Below, piece by piece: positions 53,018 to 62,517 of a DNA stretch of 64,000 nucleotides (its first letter is position 1; each line of letters opens with the position of its first letter). The notes beneath the pieces were generated by a model that saw only the letters and a program-made list of their open reading frames with translations, was not told where the DNA came from and made no database searches. A program made the position numbers and the translations under genes. The stretch comes from JAGQWW01 sp041392845 (GTDB taxonomy: Bacteria; Bacteroidota; Bacteroidia; Chitinophagales; Saprospiraceae): contig JAWKLG010000007.1 of assembly GCA_041392845.1 (NCBI GenBank), positions 152,248 through 216,247 on the forward strand, in the 5' to 3' direction.

Positions 53018-56000
53018 TTATTCTAGTATAATCAACTTCTTAGTTGCTGTATTTTTAGCAGTTTCCAACTGGTAGTACATTACTCCGCTTGCATTGAAAT
53101 CTGCACTGTTCAATTCAATCATATTGTATCCTTCAGGATAATTTCCTTGAACCACTCTTAGAATTTTTCCGGAAACATCGCTGATGGTCAATGTAGCTTC
53201 GGTTGCTTCAGGCAGGTTGAATCCGATTGTAGTTACTCCTCTGAATGGGTTTGGAGTGTTCTGGAACAATTCGAAATCATTACCCGCTGTTACACCTGTG
53301 TTGTAGCGAATTCCTACCTGCTTCAAGTCAGCACCTGCGTAAGCTTCACTGTTGGTATACTCAGAAGTAAGGTGGAATACAGTGCTTAGTGTAGCATCAG
53401 TATTTGCCTGGAATACAAGAGTGAAGGCAACATCATCATTTGCTGAACCATTCCAGCTGGTAGTGATGATTCCCTCTTCAACCATGCTCAATCCAAAGTT
53501 TTCTTTGGTAGCCACACCTTCAATGATGTCTGTCAATTGAAGTGCTTTATTGTTGAAGTCCATTGTAAACTGGTAACCTGCTAGTTGAGCCAACTCTTCA
53601 GATGTAAAGCTTACTCTTACCTCTTCACCTGCTTTGAAGTTCACATCGTTTACATCAAAGTAGAAGGTTCCGTTGTAAGACCTGTTTTGGATGCCGGTCA
53701 ATGCCGGATTCGCATCTCCACTAATGTCACCCACTTTGATAGCAATGAAGTTTGACAATTGGTCACCTGCGATATCATTGAAGTTCTCAACCTCTGGGAA
53801 GCCCCATGGGTTAGTTGGGTCAGCAAATACATGAGAGGTTGGTACAAATCTCCAGCTGGTGTTGTTTGGAAGATCGTTGGTTACGAAAAGAATCAACTTA
53901 CGCAATACAACCATATCCAAAGTGGTAACTGAGCCAGAGTTGTTAGCATCTGCTGCAATCAACTTGTATGGGTCATCCAACAATTTCACATTCAACACAT
54001 GCTTGGCAATCAAGGTAAGGTCGAAAGTAGATACACCGTTTCTAATGTCATCCAATTTACTTGGAGTGATGGTGTAGTCATTTCCTGTTACCAGGTTACC
54101 GAATGCATACGCACCATTGCTCAATGTTGCCATTGAATGTTGAGGTGTACCACTCATCGTAACATTGACACCTTCAACAGGGTCACCTTTGGTACTCTTC
54201 ATGGTACCACTGATAATAGCAGAACGGCTTCCGTTACAAGCTCCAAGGTTATCTTGTACTTCGATGAAAGTCACACAGTAATCCCAGTTGTTTACATTGT
54301 CTGTTGATTCTTCACCAACCCACAATTGTACCTGAGTAATTCCAAGGTCTTTACAACGCAATACGATAGAGTCTTGAGCAGGAACTGTATTTAGATAGTC
54401 ATCAGCAGTGATGAAACCATCTCCGTTTCTGTCTTCGATTCTGTTAATTCTGAATTTCAAAGGATGACAGTAATCGTAAGAACTAGCGTCAAAATCAGTC
54501 GCCCAAACTTCAACCATACCACTTGGCATCAAGTCAATGCTCAATCCATTGTGACAAACCGGGGTTGGAGCTTTACAGTCAATGATTTCAAAAGTGATAT
54601 CAATTTGGCTGGTATTTCCACAATCATCAGATACTCTGAATCGTGCAGTGTGAATACCCAATGGGTAACGACCGGTCAAAGCATCATCACCTGAGAAATC
54701 TGCAGACTGAAATACATCGTTGAATGCATCCAATTGCCAGCTTACCGTTACATCTGTACAAGTCTCATCAATTAAAGGCAACAAGTTAACCTCACCTGTA
54801 CATGGATCCTCATCAAATTCACCACCACAGAATGGGCCACTCAAAGTATCAGTAAGTTCAGGAGCAGTATCATCGAAGATCTTAATATGCTGCTCATACT
54901 GGTAATATCCTGTAGAAGGAAGGTAGCGTGTTGCAGGATCATTGATAACATTTAGGTAAACATAATCACCATTAGAAATCAAAGTATGATTTGCTCTGTA
55001 TTTGCTACCTGGGTTTGAAGGAGTAAATCCATCACCAGGAATACCATCTCTGTTTAAATCAACTCTTGGTACGATGGTAGGAGCACTTACTCCGTCATAT
55101 TCACACCAGTTGATAATTTTATAGGTACGAATGATTTTCTTACACTCGCCGTTTGCAGAAGCAGGGAACTCCTCTTCTTTCACGTTTACTGCAAGAAGGT
55201 CACATCCGATTTCTTCGTAATCTAAAGTGTCAGGAGAAACAGTAGTACACTCATCTTCGAAGTCTCCAGGAATGTAGATTTCATAAGAGTGAACCTCCAT
55301 AATCATTACAGTCTGCTGACAGGTTCCGATAGAGATATTGCCAGAAGCATCTCTAGCACGGAATCTTCTTGTAACCTGACCAACTCCACAAAGGTCAACA
55401 TCTACATTTGGATTCAATTCTTCGGTAAAGGCAACACAGTTGTCCTGACCAGCTGCATTTCCAAATAGATTCTGTAACTGAGTAGTATCACTTAAATCAA
55501 CATTGGCTGGAATATCAGCACAAGTTGTCCATACATTAGCAGGAGCTGCACAGGTTGGACGTGCTTTATCTTCAACCAATACCTCAATCATACAATCGTT
55601 GGTATTGTAAGTAGGAACAAGGTAATTCTGAGTAACAGGACCTGGATTAGGTTCTACATCGTAAACACGTAAAATAACATTTACCGTATTTCCAACATCA
55701 GAACAGCAGAAACGAACCTCATCATTGAATCTGTTTCTGTCATCTGGGTAACCAGCACAGAAATCATCCATACGACGAACCTTGAAATATACAGGTCCAC
55801 AGTTGTCGTAAGATCCTTCATCAAAATATTTAGCACCTACAGCTGTCAAACCATCAATATCACTTGAAAGTGCCACCTGGGTTACTTCTCTACAAATTGG
55901 AATTGGAGGAATACCGTCGATAACCTCTACTCTCTTCTCAACTGAAGTGGTGTTTCCACAACCGTCAGTTACCTGATAGGTTACGGTGTGAACACCCATT

Positions 56001-58204
56001 GGAAGGAATGGAGATGGGATACGGAATCCAATAAGGTTACCTGCGTTGTAAACAGGAATACCTTCTCCTGCAGGAGTGAAAACTCTGATTTCTGCAGTAC
56101 CAGAACAGTTGTCGTAATATTCAGGTACATCCAAAAATCCGTGAGAACCACACTCAGGGTGAGGACCTGCAGTAAATTCATTAGAGAACAACTGATCGTT
56201 GAAACCATCGTCATTTCCAAAACGCTCGTTGGTTTCAGTTTCATCAGGAATACCGTCATTATCATCATCATCGTTGAAAACGATGGTTGGAGCTTTTTTG
56301 TCCAATACTTTAATAACCTGAATATCAATGGTTGTCTGACCGGTACACCAGTTCAAAACAGACCATCTACGCAAAATCTTGAAGATACCTTCGCTTGGAT
56401 CAACACCTTCACAAGCTTCGATCACTTGATCAGAATAAGTTACTGCATAATTACATCCGCTTTGTCCAAAAACGTTAGGAACTCCCGAACCGGTCATTTC
56501 CAAAATGTCTCTGTCTTCCAAACCACGAATTGGCAATCCTAATGGATCAGCTGGCTGGTACAATGGAACAGTAACAATAGTTGGATTATGCAATCCTGGA
56601 ATTTCACATTCTTCAGTATAAGGGCAACCTACCATTACAGATAAGTTGAAAACATCATCGTAGCTGTCTGTCTCGTTTGATGGAGTACCACACTGGAAAG
56701 TATTTGGATCTGTAAGAGGATTATCTAAATTATCATCATACTCTGGATCAAGGTTAACATCCAAATCCTCAGCATCCAACCAGTAGGCACCTGCTCCATA
56801 AGGAGCTACACCGATTACATCGTCACCATCAAGACCAGGGATGCAGCAGTAATCTGCACGGTCGATAAGGTCAGCATTCATCATGATTCCCATGTGTAAT
56901 GCTTCTGCATTAACGATATTTGGGAATTGTAAATATTGCTCACAAGTCCAGGTAATATCATCCGGGAAGGTTACATCAGCCTGGGTAACATTGATAGTAA
57001 TGGTACAAGGATCAGAATTATTTCCACTTGCATCTGTAGCTCTATAAGTTCTGGTAATGGTTCTTACACCACAAACATCACCTACTACAGTTTCATTGAT
57101 CAAATTAACATTAGGACTTGGATCACAGTTATCTTCTGCGATTGGAGCTGCAATCAATTCAGCATCTACTGTACAGTCGATATTGATTACATCACCTCTT
57201 TGAAGCACTGCTCCAGTTTTAGGATCCAACAACTCAACTTCGCAGATAATCTCAGGACGAGCTTTATCTTCAAGCGTAATTGATCCCCAACACTGATTTA
57301 CAATGTTGTCGTTGAAATCATAATAAATAACCTTGGTAGTTAGTGTTCTACCTAAGTATGGAGAAGCATCGAAAGTAGTATTCTCATCCAAATAAGTTAA
57401 TGGATCTGAAATATGAACGGTGCGGTTACCGCTCTTAACTTCGATTCTTCCATATTTTACATCACAAGGCAAACCTCTGTTAACATCAGAGGTTCCTTCC
57501 AAAATCATATCAAGATTAATTGCTGCTTCACATACGTTTAGCTCAGGAGAAATTGACAACTGAGAATTGTCATTACAAGCCAAAGCATGTGTAGTGTAAG
57601 ATGGATTACATGCTGCAATTCCAAATTCACCAATAGCAAATCCATTAGCAGCGGGATCAGCGGAAATACTAACAGAAGTTAGTACTCTTGAACCAGGCTG
57701 GTTAATATAAAATCCAAAGTAAGTTGCACCTGAAACACCATTTACACTAACAGGACCTGATGTGGTTCCGTCATTTGCAACGGCTTCAATGGTAAAGTTT
57801 GCAAATTGATCCGGCTCAGCATACAAATAAAATGCTCTTGTTCCAGAAGGCAAATTGATTGTAACGGTTGCTGTAGGATCAGCATTGTAATAAACATCAC
57901 CTGCATAACCATGTGACCAGCTAAACCAGCCACTTCCGATTCTTCTATGACTTAATGGGGCACTAAAAGTGATGTTTCCTCCTAAAGGAGAACCCACTTC
58001 TGAAACATTATTAAATAACGGACGACTGTCTTCGCCAAAAGGAACCGTCAAGTAGCTTCCCAACGTTGCAGGAGGAGCTGAAGTTCCAGGAGATCCGTCG
58101 AACATCACTTGAGCGTTGAGTGCGAAGCCCAAAGTGCTTAACACCAACGACAAGCTCAACAACAGCTTCATGGGGTTAAAAAATGTAGATTTCAAATGTT
58201 TCAT
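53018..58204 (-). CDS. Cys-rich HYR-like surface protein with dockerin, cohesin-like and T9SS sorting domains (3)
   Basis: A 1728-aa T9SS cargo, the largest of the three paralogues. A signal peptide ends FALNAQ (~32). Residues ~33-195 form a beta-sandwich not found in the other two (RAFYLYAEPDQFANFTIEA). HYR/Ig-like Cys-rich modules (~200-1330) carry FKILRRWSVLNWC, TDGCGNTTSV and NTNDCMIEVLVEDKARP. A CarboxypepD_reg-like unit (~1335-1380) is followed by the dockerin-like pair GVSTFDLTLIAKHVL and DANNSGSVTTLDMVVLRKLIL (~1385-1435) and VGDISGDANP. A cohesin-like domain (~1510-1638: EVRVSFTSEELAQLAGYQFTMDF) and a type A sorting domain (FQNTPNPFRGVTTIGFNLP...) complete it. A NarL-type regulator gene lies ~540 bp upstream. 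Confidence 0.88.
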   Translation of the reverse strand: MKHLKSTFFNPMKLLLSLSLVLSTLGFALNAQVMFDGSPGTSAPPATLGSYLTVPFGEDSRPLFNNVSEVGSPLGGNITFSAPLSHRRIGSGWFSWSHGYAGDVYYNADPTATVTINLPSGTRAFYLYAEPDQFANFTIEAVANDGTTSGPVSVNGVSGATYFGFYINQPGSRVLTSVSISADPAANGFAIGEFGIAACNPSYTTHALACNDNSQLSISPELNVCEAAINLDMILEGTSDVNRGLPCDVKYGRIEVKSGNRTVHISDPLTYLDENTTFDASPYLGRTLTTKVIYYDFNDNIVNQCWGSITLEDKARPEIICEVELLDPKTGAVLQRGDVINIDCTVDAELIAAPIAEDNCDPSPNVNLINETVVGDVCGVRTITRTYRATDASGNNSDPCTITINVTQADVTFPDDITWTCEQYLQFPNIVNAEALHMGIMMNADLIDRADYCCIPGLDGDDVIGVAPYGAGAYWLDAEDLDVNLDPEYDDNLDNPLTDPNTFQCGTPSNETDSYDDVFNLSVMVGCPYTEECEIPGLHNPTIVTVPLYQPADPLGLPIRGLEDRDILEMTGSGVPNVFGQSGCNYAVTYSDQVIEACEGVDPSEGIFKILRRWSVLNWCTGQTTIDIQVIKVLDKKAPTIVFNDDDDNDGIPDETETNERFGNDDGFNDQLFSNEFTAGPHPECGSHGFLDVPEYYDNCSGTAEIRVFTPAGEGIPVYNAGNLIGFRIPSPFLPMGVHTVTYQVTDGCGNTTSVEKRVEVIDGIPPIPICREVTQVALSSDIDGLTAVGAKYFDEGSYDNCGPVYFKVRRMDDFCAGYPDDRNRFNDEVRFCCSDVGNTVNVILRVYDVEPNPGPVTQNYLVPTYNTNDCMIEVLVEDKARPTCAAPANVWTTCADIPANVDLSDTTQLQNLFGNAAGQDNCVAFTEELNPNVDVDLCGVGQVTRRFRARDASGNISIGTCQQTVMIMEVHSYEIYIPGDFEDECTTVSPDTLDYEEIGCDLLAVNVKEEEFPASANGECKKIIRTYKIINWCEYDGVSAPTIVPRVDLNRDGIPGDGFTPSNPGSKYRANHTLISNGDYVYLNVINDPATRYLPSTGYYQYEQHIKIFDDTAPELTDTLSGPFCGGEFDEDPCTGEVNLLPLIDETCTDVTVSWQLDAFNDVFQSADFSGDDALTGRYPLGIHTARFRVSDDCGNTSQIDITFEIIDCKAPTPVCHNGLSIDLMPSGMVEVWATDFDASSYDYCHPLKFRINRIEDRNGDGFITADDYLNTVPAQDSIVLRCKDLGITQVQLWVGEESTDNVNNWDYCVTFIEVQDNLGACNGSRSAIISGTMKSTKGDPVEGVNVTMSGTPQHSMATLSNGAYAFGNLVTGNDYTITPSKLDDIRNGVSTFDLTLIAKHVLNVKLLDDPYKLIAADANNSGSVTTLDMVVLRKLILFVTNDLPNNTSWRFVPTSHVFADPTNPWGFPEVENFNDIAGDQLSNFIAIKVGDISGDANPALTGIQNRSYNGTFYFDVNDVNFKAGEEVRVSFTSEELAQLAGYQFTMDFNNKALQLTDIIEGVATKENFGLSMVEEGIITTSWNGSANDDVAFTLVFQANTDATLSTVFHLTSEYTNSEAYAGADLKQVGIRYNTGVTAGNDFELFQNTPNPFRGVTTIGFNLPEATEATLTISDVSGKILRVVQGNYPEGYNMIELNSADFNASGVMYYQLETAKNTATKKLIILE

Positions 58205-58747
58205 AAGATTATAATTTGTTAATAGTTGATTGACCTTTTCAATCTGAGTTCACCGATTGTACTCGAATAAATTCATTGGAAAATGAAACCGGAATCCTTT
58301 TTTCTCTTCCGAGAATGAAATAGTGTTTCAGAATGGAACTACGAATAGCTACTACCACTAACCTAAATCTGACAGGTTGTCGGAAAAATGTCAATGGCGA
58401 AAGGAAGTAGTGTAAGTTTGTAGTTCATGGGATTCCTTTTCTTCCATTTTTTCAATGATCGATTTTCACATACAATCATCAAAATATTTTAATGCCACCT
58501 GCCTGGATCTCGGGCAGATGAATTGCTGCAAAGTTATTGGTTTCAGAAGCGAGGCACCTACCCATTTACAGGTATTTTACAATTGTAAAAAATCTATAAG
58601 ATGTAAGTCCCTTTTTTCGAGAGATCTACCCATTAAATCCCAATGTTAAAGTTTAGTCCATTGGAGTGAAAATGAGTAATAAAATTTTAAGGGTCTCCGT
58701 TGAAACCTGATTGCAAAAATTAGGTGGGAAAATATTGGTTGGAAAAC
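58205..58747. other. Gene-free upstream region with palindrome and direct repeats
   Basis: 543 bp between the regulator gene and 53018-58204. It contains a perfect 16-bp palindrome TTTTACAATTGTAAAA (58575-58590). The palindrome lies between two similar 17-nt direct copies, CGAGGCACCTACCCATT (58550-58566) and CGAGAGATCTACCCATT (58618-58634). These look like possible regulator binding sites. No TAnnTTTG element was found on the minus strand. Confidence 0.5.
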
Positions 58748-59419
58748 TTAAACCAGGTCGTTTTCATAAGCAACTTTCAATAAAGCTGCGGTATTACTTA
58801 CTCCCAGTTTGCGCATTATATTCTTTCTGTGAACACTTACCGTTTGGTCGCTGATAAACAGCGCCTTGGCAATTTCTTTATTACTCAATGCCTGTGAAAT
58901 CAATTGTAAAACCTCAATTTCTCGGGCAGTAAGATGGTATTTCTGCATGAATTTATCCGTAAAGGAAGAACGCTCCTTTTTCTTTCTGGGCCCGTTCTCT
59001 CCCGGCAATAAATTCAACACAACTCCCTGACCCATAAAGGTTTGGCCACTCATTACATCTTCTACTGCTTCAAAGATTTCTTCAATCGGATTACCTTTCA
59101 AAATATATCCGTCCAAACCGGACTTGAAAGCAGATTTTACAATTTTTGGGTCATCAAACATCGTCAATGCTATCACACGAAGATCCTGGTATTTCTTTTT
59201 CATCTCCGGCAAAACTTCCAATCCGTCTCCATCAGGCATGTTGAGGTCCAAAAAGACCAAATCAACTTTGTTTTGCCAAAGTGCCATCATCAATTCTTTT
59301 CCTGAATGAGCTTCTGCAACAACCTCGAAATCAATATCTTCACTCGTAGCAAGGATGGTGCGCAGTCCCTCACAAAAAACATGGTGATCTTCTGCTATGA
59401 TAACTTTCACGGGATTCAT
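58748..59419 (-). CDS. NarL/FixJ-family response regulator
   Basis: A 223-aa protein. The N-terminal receiver (1-120) has the acidic pocket EDHH, phospho-acceptor Asp58 in LVFLDLNMPDG, switch residue in VIALTMF and Lys in GYILKGN. The C-terminal LuxR-type HTH (~160-220) has LTAREIEVLQLISQALSNKEIAKAL and the recognition helix TVSVHRKNIMRKL. It is an orphan in this window, with no histidine kinase gene nearby. Its position just upstream of the surface-protein locus, in the same orientation, makes it a candidate regulator of that locus, which is inference. Confidence 0.92.
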   Translation of the reverse strand: MNPVKVIIAEDHHVFCEGLRTILATSEDIDFEVVAEAHSGKELMMALWQNKVDLVFLDLNMPDGDGLEVLPEMKKKYQDLRVIALTMFDDPKIVKSAFKSGLDGYILKGNPIEEIFEAVEDVMSGQTFMGQGVVLNLLPGENGPRKKKERSSFTDKFMQKYHLTAREIEVLQLISQALSNKEIAKALFISDQTVSVHRKNIMRKLGVSNTAALLKVAYENDLV

Positions 59420-59604
59420 GGGTTAAGGGATTAAAATAATCGTAAAAGCCTTTAATCAATTTTGGATATCATTACCTATGCAAAAGCCTTTCCAATTAAT
59501 TCAAATCTGGTATTTTTTATAAATAGGATTTTTATAATCTATACCATAAAACCCATGAAAATCAACAATTTAACCCATAAATAAATATATGTTTTTTAAA
59601 CACA

Positions 59605-61617
59605 TTACAACGATGCTGCTAACCTTGCTCCCTGGTCAATAGCCCTTTTTGCATCCAATTCCTTTGCTTCCTGGGCTCCTCCAATTATATGAACATCCTT
59701 TCCACTCGCCTTTAATTCTTCAAATAATTGGTTTTCAGAGATTTGACCTGCACACATTATTATGGTGTCAACCTCAAGTATTCTATGTGTCTTATCTATT
59801 TCAATATGCAGGCCTTGATCGTCTATCTTTAAATACTTTACCCCGGTAATATTTTGAACACCGGCCATTTTCAAACTGGCCCGGTGAATCCATCCGGTTG
59901 TCTTGCCTAAATTCTTTCCGGGTTTTGTATTTGAACGTTGCAATAAATAAACCTCCCCTTCCAATTTTTCAGGTTTTGGTTTTTGCAATCCACCCCGATT
60001 TTCATAATGCTTATCAATTCCCCACTCCTCGGCAAAATGATTTACTTCGGGCGCTCTACGAGGGTTGACCAAAAACTCAGCCGTATCAAATCCAATTCCT
60101 CCGGCACCAATAATTGCAACATTTTTTCCTGGTTTCTTTTTCCCTGAAATCACCTCCATATAAGTATGTACATTTTCCCTGTCCTCACCGGGGATTCCGG
60201 TTCTTCTTGGTTTTACACCTGTACATATAATAATGGTGTCAAAATCAGAATCTTTAAATGTAGCTTCAGTTACCTTCGAATTAAGATGAAGGTTAACCTT
60301 ATTGTTCTTTATCTCATTCTGAAAATACCGGATGGTTTCATCAAATTCTTCTTTGCCTGGAATTTTTCTAGCCAGATTAAACTGCCCGCCTATTTCAGTA
60401 CCGGCCTCGAAAAGATGGACCTCATGTCCACGCTTTGCTGCTATCGTTGCACATGACAATCCAGCAGGACCTGCACCTACTACTGCAATTTTCTTCTTGT
60501 TAGTTGCTGGCAAATAATTCAGGGAAGTTTCATGGCAGGCCCGAGGATTAACAAGACAACTTGCAATCTTATTGGCAAAAATATGATCCAGACAAGCCTG
60601 ATTGCAGGCTATACAGGTATTAATAGTTTCAGCTTGTTCTAATTTGGCTTTATTTACAAAGTCAGCATCTGCCAAAAAAGGCCTGGCCATACTTACCATA
60701 TCTGCACATCCTTCATTCAAAATTTGCTCTGCCACCTCAGGTGTATTGATACGGTTGGTGGTAATAAGCGGAATATTAACCTTTCCCATCAACCTTTTGG
60801 TTACCCAGGCAAATCCACCCCTAGGAACCATGGTGGCTATCGTAGGCACCCTTGCTTCATGCCAACCAATCCCTGTATTAATGATGCTAGCACCGGCTTT
60901 CTCAATTTCTTTTGCAAGATATTCTACCTCTTCCCATGTGCTTCCATCCTCTACCAAATCCAACATGGAGAGTCTGTAGATAATAATAAAGTCAGAACCA
61001 ATGGCTTCCCGGATCCCCTTCACAATCGACAAAGGAAAGCGAATTCTGTTTTCAAAAGAGCCACCCCACTCGTCCGTCCTTTTATTGGTTTTACTGACTA
61101 TAAATTGATTTATCAAATATCCTTCAGAACCCATTACTTCAACCCCATCATAACCTGCTTCTTTTGCCAATTGAGCTGCTTTAACAAAATCGTTTATGGT
61201 TCTTTTTATACCTCTTCGACTAAGTTTCCAGGGTTTGAATGGCGAAATAGGCGATTGAATTGCAGACGGAGCAACACAAACCGGATGATACCCATACCGA
61301 CCGGAATGAAGTATTTGAAGACAAATTTTTCCTCCTTCTTTATGAACGGCTTCCGTTATGATGCGGTGCTTTTTTGCTTCACGGCGGTTGGTCATTTTAG
61401 CTCCAAATGGTTTGAGCCATCCATTAATATTGGGCGAGAATCCTCCGGTTACAATTAATCCAACTCCACCTCTGGCTCTCTCACTATAAAATGCAGCCAT
61501 TTTTTCAAATCCCCCTTTGGCTTCTTCCAAACCGGTATGCATGCTGCCCATCAAAACCCTGTTTTTCAAAGTGGTAAATCCAAGATTAAGAGGAGAGAGT
61601 AAATGAGGATACTTCAT
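59605..61617 (-). CDS. fadH: 2,4-dienoyl-CoA reductase (NADPH), FadH type
   Basis: A 670-aa flavo-iron-sulfur enzyme that reduces 2,4-dienoyl-CoA intermediates so that polyunsaturated fatty acids can enter beta-oxidation. The N-terminal old-yellow-enzyme barrel (~1-330) has NRVLMGSMHTGLEE, CLQILHSGRYGYH and EVMGSEGYLINQF. The [4Fe-4S] ligands lie in CIACNQACLDHIF...CLVNPRAC, matching the E. coli FadH pattern. The C-terminal FAD/NAD(P) domains have IAVVGAGPAGLSCA and VAIIGAGGIGFDTAEFL. The length is as expected. The gene is monocistronic and divergent from rplY. Confidence 0.93.
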   Translation of the reverse strand: MKYPHLLSPLNLGFTTLKNRVLMGSMHTGLEEAKGGFEKMAAFYSERARGGVGLIVTGGFSPNINGWLKPFGAKMTNRREAKKHRIITEAVHKEGGKICLQILHSGRYGYHPVCVAPSAIQSPISPFKPWKLSRRGIKRTINDFVKAAQLAKEAGYDGVEVMGSEGYLINQFIVSKTNKRTDEWGGSFENRIRFPLSIVKGIREAIGSDFIIIYRLSMLDLVEDGSTWEEVEYLAKEIEKAGASIINTGIGWHEARVPTIATMVPRGGFAWVTKRLMGKVNIPLITTNRINTPEVAEQILNEGCADMVSMARPFLADADFVNKAKLEQAETINTCIACNQACLDHIFANKIASCLVNPRACHETSLNYLPATNKKKIAVVGAGPAGLSCATIAAKRGHEVHLFEAGTEIGGQFNLARKIPGKEEFDETIRYFQNEIKNNKVNLHLNSKVTEATFKDSDFDTIIICTGVKPRRTGIPGEDRENVHTYMEVISGKKKPGKNVAIIGAGGIGFDTAEFLVNPRRAPEVNHFAEEWGIDKHYENRGGLQKPKPEKLEGEVYLLQRSNTKPGKNLGKTTGWIHRASLKMAGVQNITGVKYLKIDDQGLHIEIDKTHRILEVDTIIMCAGQISENQLFEELKASGKDVHIIGGAQEAKELDAKRAIDQGARLAASL

Positions 61618-61749
61618 AATCCGTATTTTTGGCTTATATTTTAGGTTGGTGAAATTGCCGTAAAATTCTCTGGAAAAGAAAAAAAATTGATTTCTTAAAA
61701 ATTTTATTGGAAAATCGGTGAAAATCAGTTTTTTAAATACAAATTATAC

Positions 61750-61757
61750 TATCTTTG
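61750..61757 (+). promoter_or_regulatory. -7 element of the rplY promoter
   Basis: TATCTTTG is an exact TAnnTTTG match with a T-rich stretch about 20 nt upstream (CAGTTTTTT). It gives a ~50-nt leader to the ATG at 61814. Confidence 0.6.
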
Positions 61758-61813
61758 CACGCCTTTTTGAAGAAGGAATTAAATTAATCATTGAAAAGTA
61801 ACACGTTTTTGTC

Positions 61814-62449
61814 ATGCAAACAATAGTAGTTAACGGTGAAGCAAGAGAGGAACTAGGAAAAAAAGGAACCAAAGCTGTTCGTAATGAAGGCAGAATTCCT
61901 GCTGTGATCCATGGAGATAACAAAACCTACCACTTCACCACTACCTTAAATGACGTTAGACACCTTATATACACGCCTGAATTCAAATTGGCTGAAGTAA
62001 ACCTTGGTGGTCAGACGCACAAATGTTACCTGAAGGAAATTCAATTCCACCCGGTAACTGACGAGATTTTACACATCGACCTTATGGAACTTGTTCCAGG
62101 CAGAACCATCAAAGTGGAAGTTCCACTAAGATTTACAGGAACTTCTCCTGGTGTTCGTACAGGTGGTAAATTGATTCAAAACGTACGTCGTATCAAAATC
62201 AAAACCACTCCTGAAAGCCTGGTTGATACTTTGACCGCTGATATTTCAAAATTGAAATTAGGTCAATCTATCCGTGTAAGAGACATCAAAGCTCAGGAAG
62301 GTATTGAGATCATGAACTCTCCTGGTATCCCTGTAGCTTCTGTTGAAATTCCACGTGCACTTAGAAGTGCCAATGCTGCTGCTGAAAAAGCCGGTATGGG
62401 CGTTGAAGATGACGAAGAAGAAGGAACTGAAGAAGGCGGCGAAGAATAA
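61814..62449 (+). CDS. rplY: 50S ribosomal protein L25/general stress protein Ctc
   Basis: A 211-aa long-form L25 that binds 5S rRNA. The N-terminal L25 domain has REELGKKGTKAVRNEGRIPAVIHG and HIDLMELVPG. The TL5/Ctc C-terminal beta domain (~95-190: IKVEVPLRFTGTSPGV) ends in a very acidic tail (EDDEEEGTEEGGEE), usual for Bacteroidota. A hairpin terminator follows, and pth is two genes downstream, a common ctc-pth neighbourhood here interrupted by a nitrilase gene. Confidence 0.95.
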   Translation: MQTIVVNGEAREELGKKGTKAVRNEGRIPAVIHGDNKTYHFTTTLNDVRHLIYTPEFKLAEVNLGGQTHKCYLKEIQFHPVTDEILHIDLMELVPGRTIKVEVPLRFTGTSPGVRTGGKLIQNVRRIKIKTTPESLVDTLTADISKLKLGQSIRVRDIKAQEGIEIMNSPGIPVASVEIPRALRSANAAAEKAGMGVEDDEEEGTEEGGEE

Positions 62450-62472
62450 TTCGTCTCCACTCAAGATAAATA

Positions 62473-62512
62473 AGAGACGTAAGATCACATTCTTACGTCT
62501 CTTTTTATTTTT
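62473..62512 (+). terminator. Rho-independent terminator of rplY
   Basis: A perfect 12-bp stem AGAGACGTAAGA (62473-62484) with 62491-62502, a 6-nt loop and a T-rich tail. The next gene's ATG is only 6 nt beyond, so the nitrilase gene is expressed by read-through or from an overlapping promoter. Confidence 0.9.
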
Positions 62513-62517
62513 GCAAA

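Noticed and set aside
34554..58204. Cellulosome or polysaccharide utilisation locus
   Set aside because: Cohesin and dockerin-like modules are present but no glycoside hydrolase, CBM-bearing enzyme or SusC/SusD pair was seen.
59042..61458. Plus-strand frames of 60-244 aa opposite the regulator and fadH
   Set aside because: Shadows of well-supported genes on the minus strand; no recognisable motifs.
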